A program made the position numbers and the translations under genes. Below are positions 48,717 to 59,120 of a stretch of 64,000 nt of DNA, piece after piece. This DNA is from Dimargaris cristalligena (lineage: Eukaryota; Kickxellomycota; Dimargaritomycetes; Dimargaritales; Dimargaritaceae): positions 45,378 through 109,377 of the forward strand of contig JANBQC010000021.1 of the NCBI GenBank assembly GCA_027576995.1, read 5' to 3'. The stretch's first letter is position 1. The number at the start of each line of letters is the position of its first letter. The notes beneath the pieces were generated by a model. That model made no database searches and had not been told where the DNA came from. It saw nothing but the letters and a program-made list of their open reading frames with translations.

Positions 48717-51491
48717 ATGACCGCCCTTACCTCTCTTGGGGACGCATTCCTCCTACTTGGGGGCCCTATAGGATCCAGCCTTGCGGTTATTAGTTCAACA
48801 GTCTATCTCCGCCGATTCCTGCACTTCCAAAGCAGCCCTTCCTATCGAGTGGCAGCAAGCGTCCCGGAGGGCTTCCGCTCGTTACCCTACCCAGTGGTCC
48901 CTAAAGAACGCCAATTGATCATTAACGTTCGTTTAGAAAACATCCAACGCGTAGCCATTTGTGCAAGTATATGTGTACAAACCCTACTGGCCTTAATCCA
49001 CGCCGTAGCCCTAGTTGGGTGGTCCGGTAGCAGAGGATTCCCTGCCGTACAGCTACAGCTTGCATGTGGGGCATTACGTGGTATAGCTTTAACCGTGGCC
49101 TGGGGCCATTTCCTTTATCAGCGCCGGAGTTCGCGGCCAGTTACCCAGTTGGACACCACCCTGTGGCTTTACCGTTTGAGCCTCCGCGGTACCATGCATC
49201 TCGAGTTTTGGCTGGTCAACCTGGGCATGGCCCTGGCCGAAGTCACCGCTGTAGCTCTGTGCTGTGGAAATATTTTCCACTTGCCACTGATATCAGTTTG
49301 CACTCTTGGCTCAACCATTGTATGGGCTACCCTAATCGCGGGCATCACCATTCAGCAGTTCCACTTTCACCGCTACTATGGCATTCCAATCATTGGCATC
49401 GGTCTTGCCACTGCCCTGACCCAAATTCCTGCATGGGCTGCCCGCTGCATATTCTGGTGTTTTCCGGACCTTTGTATAATGGGACCATCCTGCTGTACGA
49501 AATCCACCCTTATTATAAGCCAACCATCCGGATTAGCATGGACAAATTTGGCCAGGTTGCTTCGCGAAATCGAACTTGATAAATATACGAGTCGCACCCT
49601 CAATTTGGCATACTGGAAGCTGGCCGGCCCGCCAGAATTACCTTGCAGAGACCTAACCGAGACGAACCCCGATATTAGTCCACACGAACCTTCGTTCTTC
49701 TTTGATGAAATTAACATCTACTCAACCATAGTCTCTTCAATGTTATTCAATCGGGAGGTTTACATTGGCACAGCTCTGCTTTTCTTCCTGGGCCTAATTC
49801 GCGAAGGTCTGGCTCATCTTCAATCACAGGCTCATCTTCAATTTCAGGCCAGTGTCGTGACCCAGACCACCACCATTGTCGGTTATTGGTGCTATTACTA
49901 TTTCCCGAGCCAGGTTATCAGTGAAATCCTGCCAGCTGTCTTCCATTGGATCATCGCACATTGTGACCGACTGATGCGTAATCATTGGAGTCAAAATGTC
50001 TACAGCCGTATACTTGAGTTAAATCGGGAACTGAGTTGTCCTCTGGCGTATCCGATGTATTACTTGACGTGGTATGTGGATTTAGTCAAACATTTCCACA
50101 CGAGTCTACTTCAGCTGATGGGATGTTTGACAGGTGTCAGTTTTCTCCTGATCAGTGTGGGGCAAACAACTGGGTTTGAAATTGTATTTCTGGCTCTGAT
50201 ATACTTATCCCTGAACTGTTTCATTAATTATGCCCATTATTTGGCCTATGTTCTCAATACTCCGTGGAGTGTGGCGAGTGTATTCCACCCGGCGAATGTT
50301 CTTTCTCGACTTGGGTATAGCCGCAGTCACAAACTACTGAACAGCGAACAGTTTGAATACCAACAGCTCATTCAGCATCTCCCGAAGCACTGGCAGGTGG
50401 AGGAGGCCAGTGCAGCATTTCCCCAAGTCTTCTATAGCACACTCCTGAGCCGCGCATTGTATTTCCTATGGGTAGCATTTTGTATTAAGAAATTACATGC
50501 AGGTAGCATATCCCACACCGAGTGCCTCTTTATTATTCATGCCTATGATCTCATTGCCGAGAAAATCAGCAAACTGGCCAACTTTCTAATTGTAGAGTTC
50601 AAAACCACCACCAGGCATAAGGATTTAATAGAAAAAATATACCAGACTGGCGACACTCCGGATGACGACAGCGCTCAGACCATCCCATTCCATCTCGCCG
50701 ACGGCGATACAATTGAATTTCGAAATGTATCATTCGCATACGACGTCCGAACCCCCGTTCTGAAAGATCTTAACTTCTCCATTCCAGTCGGGCGTACCAC
50801 GGCCATTGTCGGAATTAGTGGCCACGGTAAATCTACCATACTCAACTTGATTATGCGTATGATGGACGTGTCAAGTGGGGCCATTCTAATTGGCGGTGTG
50901 GATATCCGCAGGATGGCCCAACGTGAACTAAGGTCCCAAATGGCCCTCGTTAACCAATTTTTTACGGGGTTTCCGGGGTCGATTTACTTCAACATCGCCT
51001 ACGGTGCAATTTGCCAAAATAAACTGGTGTCCCGCGCGGATGTGATCAGCGCAGCTCGGTCGGTGGGATTATGCGACAAGATCATGGCCCTACCACATGG
51101 TTTCGACAGCCCCTTCGATGCGCAAGGGGGTGCCATGAGTGGCGGTGAATTGCAGCGGATGGGACTGGCCCGGGCCCTGGTTAAGCAGGCGCCCATCCTT
51201 CTATTGGATGAGGCCACAGCAGCCCTCGATAGCATTTCCGAAACTAAAATTATGGAACATATTCGACGCTCCGGCAAAACCCGCACTACAGTCATCCTTG
51301 CCCACCGGCTCAGCACGATTAGGGATGCCGACCAAATTATTGTCCTGGATCACGGTCGGGTGGCCGAAACTGGCACCCACTTGGAGTTAGTGGCCCGGGG
51401 TGGTATTTATAGTAAGATGTGGAACATGGCTCAACAAGCCCAAGCATCCGACTCGTCCGTTATCGCTGCTCCCGTGGGTGGTATTGCCTAG
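48717..51491 (+). CDS. ABC half-transporter, divergent, ABCB/HMT1-ATM-like
   Basis: Intronless 924-aa protein. The ATG at 48717 is the first in frame; upstream only TTG extends the frame. About five or six hydrophobic segments occupy residues 15-265 (a TMD0-like extension as in Hmt1/ABCB6), and about five more lie at 340-615. The nucleotide-binding domain starts near 665: A-loop region FAYD, Walker A GISGHGKST (699-707), Q-loop within ALVNQFFTGFPG (near 748), signature MSGGELQR (807), Walker B ILLLDEAT, D-loop AALD, and H-loop ILAHRLST (near 863). Signature M replaces the usual L, and NQ replaces PQ at the Q-loop. The membrane domain is far less family-like than the NBD. It should work as a homodimer; substrate is unknown. 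HMT1-type vacuolar export of thiol-metal conjugates is possible but not shown. Confidence 0.82.
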   Translation: MTALTSLGDAFLLLGGPIGSSLAVISSTVYLRRFLHFQSSPSYRVAASVPEGFRSLPYPVVPKERQLIINVRLENIQRVAICASICVQTLLALIHAVALVGWSGSRGFPAVQLQLACGALRGIALTVAWGHFLYQRRSSRPVTQLDTTLWLYRLSLRGTMHLEFWLVNLGMALAEVTAVALCCGNIFHLPLISVCTLGSTIVWATLIAGITIQQFHFHRYYGIPIIGIGLATALTQIPAWAARCIFWCFPDLCIMGPSCCTKSTLIISQPSGLAWTNLARLLREIELDKYTSRTLNLAYWKLAGPPELPCRDLTETNPDISPHEPSFFFDEINIYSTIVSSMLFNREVYIGTALLFFLGLIREGLAHLQSQAHLQFQASVVTQTTTIVGYWCYYYFPSQVISEILPAVFHWIIAHCDRLMRNHWSQNVYSRILELNRELSCPLAYPMYYLTWYVDLVKHFHTSLLQLMGCLTGVSFLLISVGQTTGFEIVFLALIYLSLNCFINYAHYLAYVLNTPWSVASVFHPANVLSRLGYSRSHKLLNSEQFEYQQLIQHLPKHWQVEEASAAFPQVFYSTLLSRALYFLWVAFCIKKLHAGSISHTECLFIIHAYDLIAEKISKLANFLIVEFKTTTRHKDLIEKIYQTGDTPDDDSAQTIPFHLADGDTIEFRNVSFAYDVRTPVLKDLNFSIPVGRTTAIVGISGHGKSTILNLIMRMMDVSSGAILIGGVDIRRMAQRELRSQMALVNQFFTGFPGSIYFNIAYGAICQNKLVSRADVISAARSVGLCDKIMALPHGFDSPFDAQGGAMSGGELQRMGLARALVKQAPILLLDEATAALDSISETKIMEHIRRSGKTRTTVILAHRLSTIRDADQIIVLDHGRVAETGTHLELVARGGIYSKMWNMAQQAQASDSSVIAAPVGGIA
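49811..49846 (+). repeat. 18-bp in-frame tandem duplication in the ABC gene
   Basis: Two adjacent 18-bp units (49811-49828 and 49829-49846) differ only in their last few bases and encode the internal repeat LQSQAHLQFQA at the end of a hydrophobic segment. It preserves the reading frame. Confidence 0.85.
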
Positions 51492-51987
51492 TTTTTTAGC
51501 GGCTGTAGTGAAATAGTTGCCCCCTTGGCCAGCTCGTACTAGTAGTATATTCGCTGTACCGCGATTTATACCCCATTCATTGCTTTATTCTCTTGGCCAA
51601 ATACCCAGGCCCCCCATTATATCACCCATGGCTTAATACACCAGGCGGTACCTTTGCTACCCTCCTTGTCTGCCAGCAACAATAATAAATAAGGTCAACT
51701 GGTCATTTTACTGTCCCTTTCAAGAAACTACATCGATACTAGCTCAACAACTCAAAATACCATTATTTATTTATCCATATAAAATGCAGACCAATATGCA
51801 GCCGCTGGGTTCCTATTGCATCAGGAAAGAGAGCGAGGGAGTCGCATAAATAACAAGGAAGAGGATAGCTCAGACTAACACCCCGGTTAAAAATAATGCA
51901 CCTAATAGCACTATAAAGAAAGCGGCCGAGTAGGGGGATTAGCTTGTTTGTTTGTTTTTTTACCAAAAAATAATAATCTAGCTCCCT
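51492..51987. other. Convergent 3' intergenic region
   Basis: About 500 bp between the stops of the ABC transporter and DRS1. AT-rich with AATAAA-like strings on both strands, consistent with two facing 3' UTRs. Confidence 0.6.
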
Positions 51988-54736
51988 TTATTTTTTGCGA
52001 CCCTGCTGCTTAACGACTTTGCCCTTGCGTTTAGCAGCCCCTAGCATGGACATACTCTTCTTCTTCTTGGCCGCCGCACCGGACTGACCTGCGCCCTTCT
52101 TAGTGGTGCTAGTAAGCTCATTAGCAAAACCAAAGTCGCCCTTCGCAGCACCCTTCTTCTTCTTGTTCTTGGCCTTGTTATTCGGACCCTTGGGGCGGGA
52201 GGTGCCTTCATCCAGGGCGCTAATGCGGGGCATCTTGTTGGCCCGCTTGGCCGCTTTAATGGACCCCCACGCCGAGCGCTCGGCGGCCTTGTCGTCATTG
52301 GACTTCAGTTTCCGTTTCTTGGCATGGGTCATTTGGGATGGCTTGGTGGCCTTGGATGAGGAGGTCAGATTGGCCTCGAGTTTGGCATTGAAGAACTCCC
52401 GTTCTTTGGCTGATAGCAAGGATGGTTGCATATAAATACGGAAAGGTCGTCAGTAATAGAAAGTTAAAGAGTCGAGTGGTTAGCAAGTCGAAATAGGGTC
52501 GGTTTGTACAAAAAGGGGTATGTCAAATCTATGTAATTAAGCTCCGCCTAGACCCAGACGGCTAAACCAGTTGTCTGGTATAATACGCTGGGTCGGGAAT
52601 TGGGTATACGAAATTACGTATGGTCAGGGAATGTCCGTTTCCATAAGGGCAGCAAAAGAAACCCTCCAGAAAGCCGGATCGTCTCCTTTAACCAAGAATA
52701 CATCATCCTAAACCCATCTCGCTGTGGAACTTACCTTTCTCTTGGCGCTTCTCGGCTGTGGACTGGAACCACGCCTTGGCCGGCCGAGCCTTGATTTCCT
52801 CGGCGTATTTGATTAAGTTCGACGCCCGGTTGATATCCTTTTCGGCCTTGACCAGGAGTTGATCGTCATCATCATCGGCCAGAATCTTCTCCACCTGGGG
52901 TTTTAATGTTTCGAGTTTCGCCTTGTATTTCTCAATGGTGGCGGGGGCGATGATACGGCTGCGCACACGGTCCTTTTTAGCCGTTTTGAGCGCTAACCGC
53001 AGTAATTTGCGGTCACTTTCACCGGCCAACGTCACCGAACGACCGGATTGGCCGGCACGGGCGGTACGACCCACCCGATGGAGGTACTGGGCAAATTGCA
53101 TGGGCATGTTGAAGTTAATAACGGTCTCCACACCCTTAATATCCAGACCACGGGCCGCCACATCGGTGGCCATTAGGAATTCCACTTCGCCATCCCGGAA
53201 CCGTTCGAGGGCCTCCGACCGCTGGGCCTGGTTGAGATTACCGTGAATTTCGGCGGCGGACAACCCACACAGCCCGAATAGAATTTTCATTTCCCGCACC
53301 GCCAACTTACTGCGGAAAAAGATGATGCAGCGGCGTTTGTAAGTCTTGCGGCAGAGGGACAGCAACACAGCCGGGCGGTCCGCCTCGCGGTTGGGCCGGA
53401 TCCGAATAAATTCCTGGACCAGGTTGGCGGCGGCCTGTTTGGCGGAGTCAATCTGGACCAGGGCGGGTTTGTGCAGGGATAGACGGATGAGTTCGTCGAT
53501 GTTCTGGGTCATGGTCGCCGAGAACAGCATGGTTTGCCGGCTACGCGGGCAGTTTTCGACAATTTCGGTGAGTTCCGCTTTGAAACCGTCCTCCAACATC
53601 CGATCGGCTTCGTCCATGACCAGAATTTCGAGGGTTTCCACGGTGAAGGAGCGGGAATTGTGCAAATGATCAATCAGTCGTCCAGGGGTAGCGATCACGA
53701 TATCGGGGCGTTGCCGCAATTCCGTTTCCTGGGCCCGCATGGGGAGACCACCGACACACAGACACATGTTGACATCCGTAAAGGCAGCCAATTTAGTGGC
53801 GACGCTATGGCACTGGATGGCCAATTCGCGGGTGGGGCACAGCACAAGTACCCGAATGGCCGGGTTTTTGCGCGGACGGTAGAGCAGTCGCTCGAGAATG
53901 GGTACGAAGAAGGCGGCCGTCTTACCGGAACCGGTGACCGCACCACCACAGATATCCTTACCCAACAGCGCAATCGGAATCGCACGGGCCTGAATCGGGG
54001 TGGGCTTGGTGAACCCGAGCTGGGCCAGGCCTTTTAGAATAGGGCGGGACAGATTCATAAGGTTGAAGGACTGGGGGAGGCTTTTATCCACATTCTCTTC
54101 AATATCGAAGTACTCCTGGCGACGGGCCTCCTCCGCTTCATCGATTTCCTCGTCGCTTTCGGTGTCGGACGCCCCGGCCATAGACTCAACTTCGCTTTCC
54201 GCCTCGGATTCTGATCCTGATTCAGGCTCGGATTCCGACTCGACCTCTGACTCCTCATCGGCCGATGACATGCCGTCTGCGAGGAAACTGCGCTTGGTAA
54301 CCATATCTTCGTCGTCGTCGCTATCATCCTCATCGTCTTCATTATGTACGTTCGCGCCCGATACGTGAACTTTGGTGGTCTCGGCGGCTGTTAGGAGATC
54401 CTGCGCATCACTGTCCGCTTCTTGGTCGGACTCACTATCCATATCGACCAGCTCGTCCATTTCACTATCGGAGCTATCAAAAGTTAGCTGAGCATCACCA
54501 GTCTCACGGGCCAATAGGGCGCGCTGACGGGCGATGCGCTCCTCGAGAGTATTGGTGGAGGCAGTCAGTTGGTGGGCCCGCAGAGCCCGTCGCGCAGCGT
54601 TCACCTTGCGAATATTAGCGAGACCGGCGAAGGCATCATGGTTAAAGTCGATGCTGAAGCCGGTATCCAAGTCGTCGGCCTCGGCCTCGATATCGTCCTG
54701 CACCAGATTCAGGTCGGGCTTAAGGTCAAAGTCCAT
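51988..54736 (-). CDS. DRS1: DEAD-box RNA helicase Drs1/DDX27
   Basis: 807-aa ATP-dependent RNA helicase of 60S ribosome assembly in the nucleolus. Exon 1 is 54736-52735 and exon 2 52409-51988 (phase 1 donor AAAG|GTAAGT, acceptor ATCAG|CC). Residues 85-215 are acidic, as in Drs1. The helicase core follows: Q-motif region with FTKPTPIQ, motif I AVTGSGKT (near 270), Ib-type TPGR, DEAD in LVMDEADRML (near 372), SAT in LFSATM, VAARGLDI (near 528) and HRVGRTARAG (near 555). The family-specific RPAKAWFQS motif lies just before the splice site. Exon 2 encodes a Lys-rich tail of 140 residues ending KKQQGRKK-like (VVKQQGRKK), probably nucleolar targeting or RNA binding. If the intron were missed, the tail could be taken for a separate 147-aa protein. 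Confidence 0.95.
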
Positions 54737-55492
54737 GGCGGAATGTGAGCTGGCTAGGGGGGAGAGGTGGGGTTGTCAATGAATTATATGCCGGGAAAGG
54801 TGGGGAATGGACCGATACAACCGATCGGGGTAAGTAAATGCGAGACTGAAAAAAACCAAGCCGGGCAATGTAGGTGAAGCCACTAGTATTAACAGCACCG
54901 GTTACGTTAACTTGAGTGAAGCTGAGAAATGGAATCAAGTAGCCCATATACTCACCTTGTTCATTCGACTTACTTTAGCTACGGTTGACTTCCATTTTCA
55001 CTATTATGGCTTGTAGGGGTTTTTTTCAGCCTTTAAAATTCTCCATAATACAAGGGCCGGCCAATATAACAAATGGAACGAGATCCCTCGACTAGAGAGA
55101 GAAAAAAAAAAAGAAAAATAAAGCGGCCCAGATCATGTGACTCTCGTATTCAATAGTACCGAATAAAAAAATCCGCCGTGGATATTGTAGGCTCGACAAA
55201 TCCCGTTAGCCTTTTTGCCTAATATTACTTTGTAAAAATTGGCACTGTCGGGCAATTGCGAAGTCGTTTCTTGCGGGAGATATCCGTTCTCATTCACTAT
55301 ACTCTATCTGTTTCCTCAGTTTCCTAGGCACTGTCCATGTCCTTTCTAGTGAACCTTTGTGCATCATTCCATTTCATTTTTTCCTCGCACCCTAACATTT
55401 TCTAAACTAATTGAGCAAACTGCTTCGACTCTCTCTCCTTTAGTACCTCTATTTCGCCCAAAGAAGCCCGCTTCCACTGTTTACTAGCCACC
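54737..55492. other. Divergent intergenic region between DRS1 and RPA12
   Basis: 756 bp shared by two ribosome-production genes read in opposite directions. It contains A-rich and T-rich tracts (for example around 55100-55130) typical of fungal promoters. No gene recognised. Confidence 0.55.
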
Positions 55493-56294
55493 ATGAACGA
55501 AGAAGTCAATCGCAACGTATACGGCTCCCTTATTTTCTGCTCCCAGTGCGGTAACCTGCTCGACGACCCCGGCTCCTCCCAATCCCTCTTATGCGAAATC
55601 TGCGGAGAGACTAAGAATTGTGACCAATATGAGGGAATCGAAATCTTAACCCAGAGTGGCCCGAATGCTTTCCCTTCGGCCCTGCGTAACAAGAAATCGC
55701 TGGTTCAGAACGACCTGAGCAAAATGCGTGAAGAGGCTGCTACGGTAAGCTTTCCTCCAATGGCGGTTGCTAACCAAAACTTGATATTCTATCTATGCCT
55801 ATTTCCCTCCTTCTTGCTAAGCTTTGGCCGCGCGAGACTACTGCTACATGTCTATAGGGATCACTTTGTTAATGTAACTAACCATGCCTTAATCTGTCCG
55901 TTGCACTTCCTGTTTCTCAGATCGCTCAAACCTGTGAGAAATGTGGGGCTGAAGAAATGGAATACCATACCCGCCAGATGCGGTCGGCGGATGAAGGTCA
56001 AACTATTTTCTATAATTGTCGGCGATGCGGGTAAGTAGTCTATTACTAGTTTAGGGCTGTTATGTATATACCATTACGGTACTTTATCTGAGCAGGGTCT
56101 TAAAGACAATACGGTTACCTCTTTGTGAGCTTCTATCACTGGATGGAAATACCATAGTAGCGCAAAGGTCCACCCCACCTCGATAGGTGATTGATAATTG
56201 AATCGCCGGGTACTAACATTTAACCGTATGCAACTGTACTAAACCATATACTATTTTAATAACTACCAGGTACAAATACTCGGCCAACAGTTAA
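55493..56294 (+). CDS. RPA12: RNA polymerase I subunit A12.2 (Rpa12)
   Basis: 128-aa protein from three exons, 55493-55744, 55921-56030 and 56270-56294, all GT-AG and in frame. Length matches yeast Rpa12 (125). The N-terminal zinc ribbon has C16-x2-C19 and C34-x2-C37. The C-terminal TFIIS-like ribbon has C89-x2-C92 and C117-x2-C120, with [15 protein letters not shown] carrying the acidic D108-E109 pair that reaches the polymerase active site and promotes RNA cleavage. The last exon is only 25 nt and supplies the conserved YKYSANS end; a gene finder could easily lose it. It is a stable Pol I subunit needed for rRNA proofreading and termination. Exon 2 read through in another frame gives a false C-terminus, which I set aside. 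Confidence 0.95.
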
Positions 56295-57303
56295 TTGGAT
56301 TTGCCAATCCTACTTGGAGTTTATTTTTTATATATGGTGTTCATTCGGCACGTTTGCTTTCCGATCGCTATCTGGGTAATGCCTGATAACATATTTGAGT
56401 CGAATAATCGCACGATTTTATTTTTTAGGGCATGATAAATTCGGAAATAATTTTGAATGGTTTGATCGGTGAAATACCGATATTTTAAACGTGGTATGGA
56501 AAATTCTGGCCCGGCTAAACTATCTTAGCCACCTTATGGCTGGGCAACATATTTTTTAATACAATCAGCCACAATGCTTTAAATAAATGACTATGATACA
56601 TTATGAATGACAGTAAACTGCAACCTCTGGCCAGCGCCAACAACCGAGAGGTCGAAAATTTACACTGCCTTCTGGTGGAGCAGGCCCAGACAAGTGATCA
56701 GCGAGCGATCGCCGAGTCATTAAACAAATGCGACGATTGCAGGGAATAAAACGAGAAATTCATACGTAATTACGGGTCCTTCATGTTACAATCAAATAAT
56801 TAAATAACTATACTTTTTCAATTCATGTCTATTTGAAATCGCTCCTCGACTTAAATAGTCAACGGTAAATTCGGGGCCCTCTCGGCCTAGCGTTATAGTA
56901 GTGTTCAGGACATGTTGAGGATGTGTTGTAGCATTACACGGCCCTACTCGAAAGATGTTGGACTGATTTGTTTATCCGCGTCTATTCACTTGTATTGCAA
57001 AAACTGGGGAAGTCCTCAGCTAAAATGATGAAGTGATCTCATGCCCTGACGAAAAGGCACCACCCGAATGACAAGATGCTGTTACAAGCCCTATCGACCA
57101 CACTCAATAATTAGGGGTAGACCTTAGAAAATAACACATACCATCCCAGCTAAAACAATGTATTAATAAAATAATCAACTTCCATCTAAATATTTTGCCT
57201 ACACCAAGAAAAGAACCCCCCTCCTCTATTAGATAAATGTGATAATTTCTGGACCTCCCTGGGCCAAATATAACAATAGTGCAGCTATTTTGTGGTTTCT
57301 GAA
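56295..57303. other. AT-rich region after RPA12
   Basis: Mostly AT-rich 3' flank with no recognised gene, apart from the small ORF noted at 56603-56749. Confidence 0.5.
56603..56749 (+). CDS. Candidate small ORF, unknown
   Basis: A 48-aa frame (MNDSKLQPLASANNREVEN..., ending CDDCRE) whose base composition is clearly richer in GC than the DNA around it, which is how coding exons look in this window. It is hydrophilic, helix-prone and has no recognised family. It could be a tiny gene, a last exon of something upstream, or a relic. No splice-site evidence was found that decides this. Confidence 0.25.
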   Translation: MNDSKLQPLASANNREVENLHCLLVEQAQTSDQRAIAESLNKCDDCRE

Positions 57304-57842
57304 AGTCAGTCCTTCTAATCCACCTTAATCTAGACACCATGCCAACCACCCCCACTAGGCCTTATAGCACCATATTAACCTTCCCATGGCCACCCCTGGT
57401 ACTATGGGATTATCCCCTATCATATAACTATCCCCATCCAAACTCCACCTCTTTGCACTAATCACTCCAGTGCTGATCCAAAGACTCTTCTAGTTACTAG
57501 TAGCCATCTGGTTGGACTATTTACTTATCCTATAACCCTAGTAATATCCTTCCCTTAGGACTCTCCTTTGGAGTTATTACTATATATATATAACTAGGCC
57601 CCATTAGGACCAGTTAGATTTATCAGCCTATTCTTCCCTTTAGTTTACTCCCAATAAACTCTATAAATACTTACCTCCCTTGTACTAACTAGTAAGTGTA
57701 CCTACTACTAAGCCTTTATTAGTTAGTACTGTACCCTATGCCTGATACTAGTAAGCCAGTTAGCTATACTTAAGCCCTACCTACTATTAGAAGCCTATCC
57801 TTGGGTCTTTTGATGGATTAAGAGTAGTTAACCTAAGCAACA
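57304..57842 (+). mobile_element. LTR family 1, copy B
   Basis: Aligns with copies A (6189-7089, reversed) and C (63426-63925), starting at CCTTCTAATC and ending at AAGCAACA. Contains the shared GGCCTTATAG, GGTACTATGGG, GCTGATCCAA, TATATATAACT and CCCAATAAACTCTATAAA blocks. The latter looks like a core promoter. The TGTTGG start seen in copy C is not preserved here. No clear target duplication was seen. About 539 bp. Confidence 0.7.
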
Positions 57843-57952
57843 CTATCCTTATAGTTTATACTCTATATTATCATTTTCTCCTTTTTATTTCCTCCCCCTC
57901 CCTCTCTCCCTTTCCTTCTCTATTAAAAGGGAAAATAGTAAGGTTGTGTAGG

Positions 57953-58027
57953 TGTAAAGAACTGAACTCAAATCCTTGAAAACTGAACTTTATTTGAAAA
58001 GATAGGTGATAAAAGGGAAAGGTGATG
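57953..58027 (+). mobile_element. Repeat family 2, left copy (possible LTR start)
   Basis: Begins TGTAAAGAACTGAA and matches 63926-64000 at 72 of 75 positions without gaps. The match is limited by the window end, so the true element is longer. A TG start suits an LTR. Confidence 0.65.
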
Positions 58028-58524
58028 ATAGACTTACTGTTCCAAGAGGTGGCAGCAAGTGGGAGTATTTATACTCAAAAGAGGAAGCCTAAATGAAAAG
58101 ATAGATGGATAATAGAGAAAGGGAGAGAAGGTCCCAGAATATTGGATGACTAAGCAGAGGGAAAGGGAGGGGAGTTCCCAGACAATAATATTAGTCATCA
58201 CAAAGGATAGGTAATACTCGGGTAACCAATAAATTCAATGTGAAACAATAGAAGGGATAAAAAGAAAGGGAGAAAGCTATTATTAGCTATTCTTTGAATA
58301 GGGGCACAGTCAGGCCAGGGGTAGTGTGAATGCAGGGGTGCAGTCTGGTCAGGGGCAGGGGTGCATCACAGTCAAGGGTATAAAATATAATAATAGGAAA
58401 AACAATATAATAATAAAAATGGAGGAAAAATGACTATACTCATCAGGGGCATACTTCTGATAAGTACAAAAAATGGATAAAAAATAAAAGTAAGTAAAAA
58501 ATGTAGTAAGTTCACCACAGACGT

Positions 58525-58731
58525 CAAGGATTCAAAGTCGGGGATCTAGTTCTGTTAAAAGACACTCGACTCACCAAAGTCAAGGGTAAACTTTGAGCCT
58601 GATGGTGTGGACCCTACATGATAGCCACCATAGTACATGAAGATGTGTACACCCTCAATGAATTGGATAGTGCAGTATTCAAAGATCCTACTACCAGCAT
58701 CCACCTACATCATTATTTTAGAGCAGTTTGA
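58525..58731 (+). pseudogene. Degenerate Ty3/gypsy-type integrase C-terminus (GPY/F module)
   Basis: Translated in one frame the segment reads QGFKVGDLVLLKDTRLTK, then internal TGA stops, then GPYMIATIVHEDVYTLNEL and a stop at 58729. The order of a VGDLVL motif, a KL-x-P-like stretch and GPY is the GPY/F module that closes many Ty3/gypsy integrases. In-frame TGAs and local frame shifts show it is dead. The rest of pol (protease, reverse transcriptase, RNase H, integrase core) was not found upstream. It sits 570 bp inside a family 2 repeat start, the wrong end for an intact element, so the region is rearranged or nested. Confidence 0.65.
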
Positions 58732-58904
58732 ACCGGGACATTCAAATTCAGCCCCAGGAGATGTACTGCCAAGGGCCAGGGTAATTTCCCTTTCTATGAG
58801 ACTAACTGGTCACCACACTCCATTCATGATGCTTGCATACTCTAAATCTGTAGGTTTGCCTTTGTGACAAACAGTGTTCACACTGAGATGAGTGAGTGAC
58901 ATTG

Positions 58905-59120
58905 ATATCTTCCATTTTCCCATATTCTTTTCTTCCATATTCCACCTTCAAGAATGCCCTGGTGGATCTGAAGCAATTTTGTCTTCTGTTTTCTATATTA
59001 TTTTTCTTCTGTATCTGACTTTTAAGGAATGCCTCAGCAGATCTGAGGCAATTTTGTCTTCCATCTTTCCATATATCTTTTCTTTCCCTTTTTACACAGT
59101 GTTCAAATTTGAAGAAACAG
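58905..59120 (+). repeat. Imperfect tandem repeat, about 74-bp period
   Basis: Roughly two and a half units, each carrying a TC-rich part (TTTTCTTC-like) then an AATGCC and a GATCTGA(A/G)GCAATTTTG block; the AATGCC blocks start near 58953 and 59027. The copies are diverged. It lies after the integrase relic in repeat-rich DNA. Confidence 0.7.
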
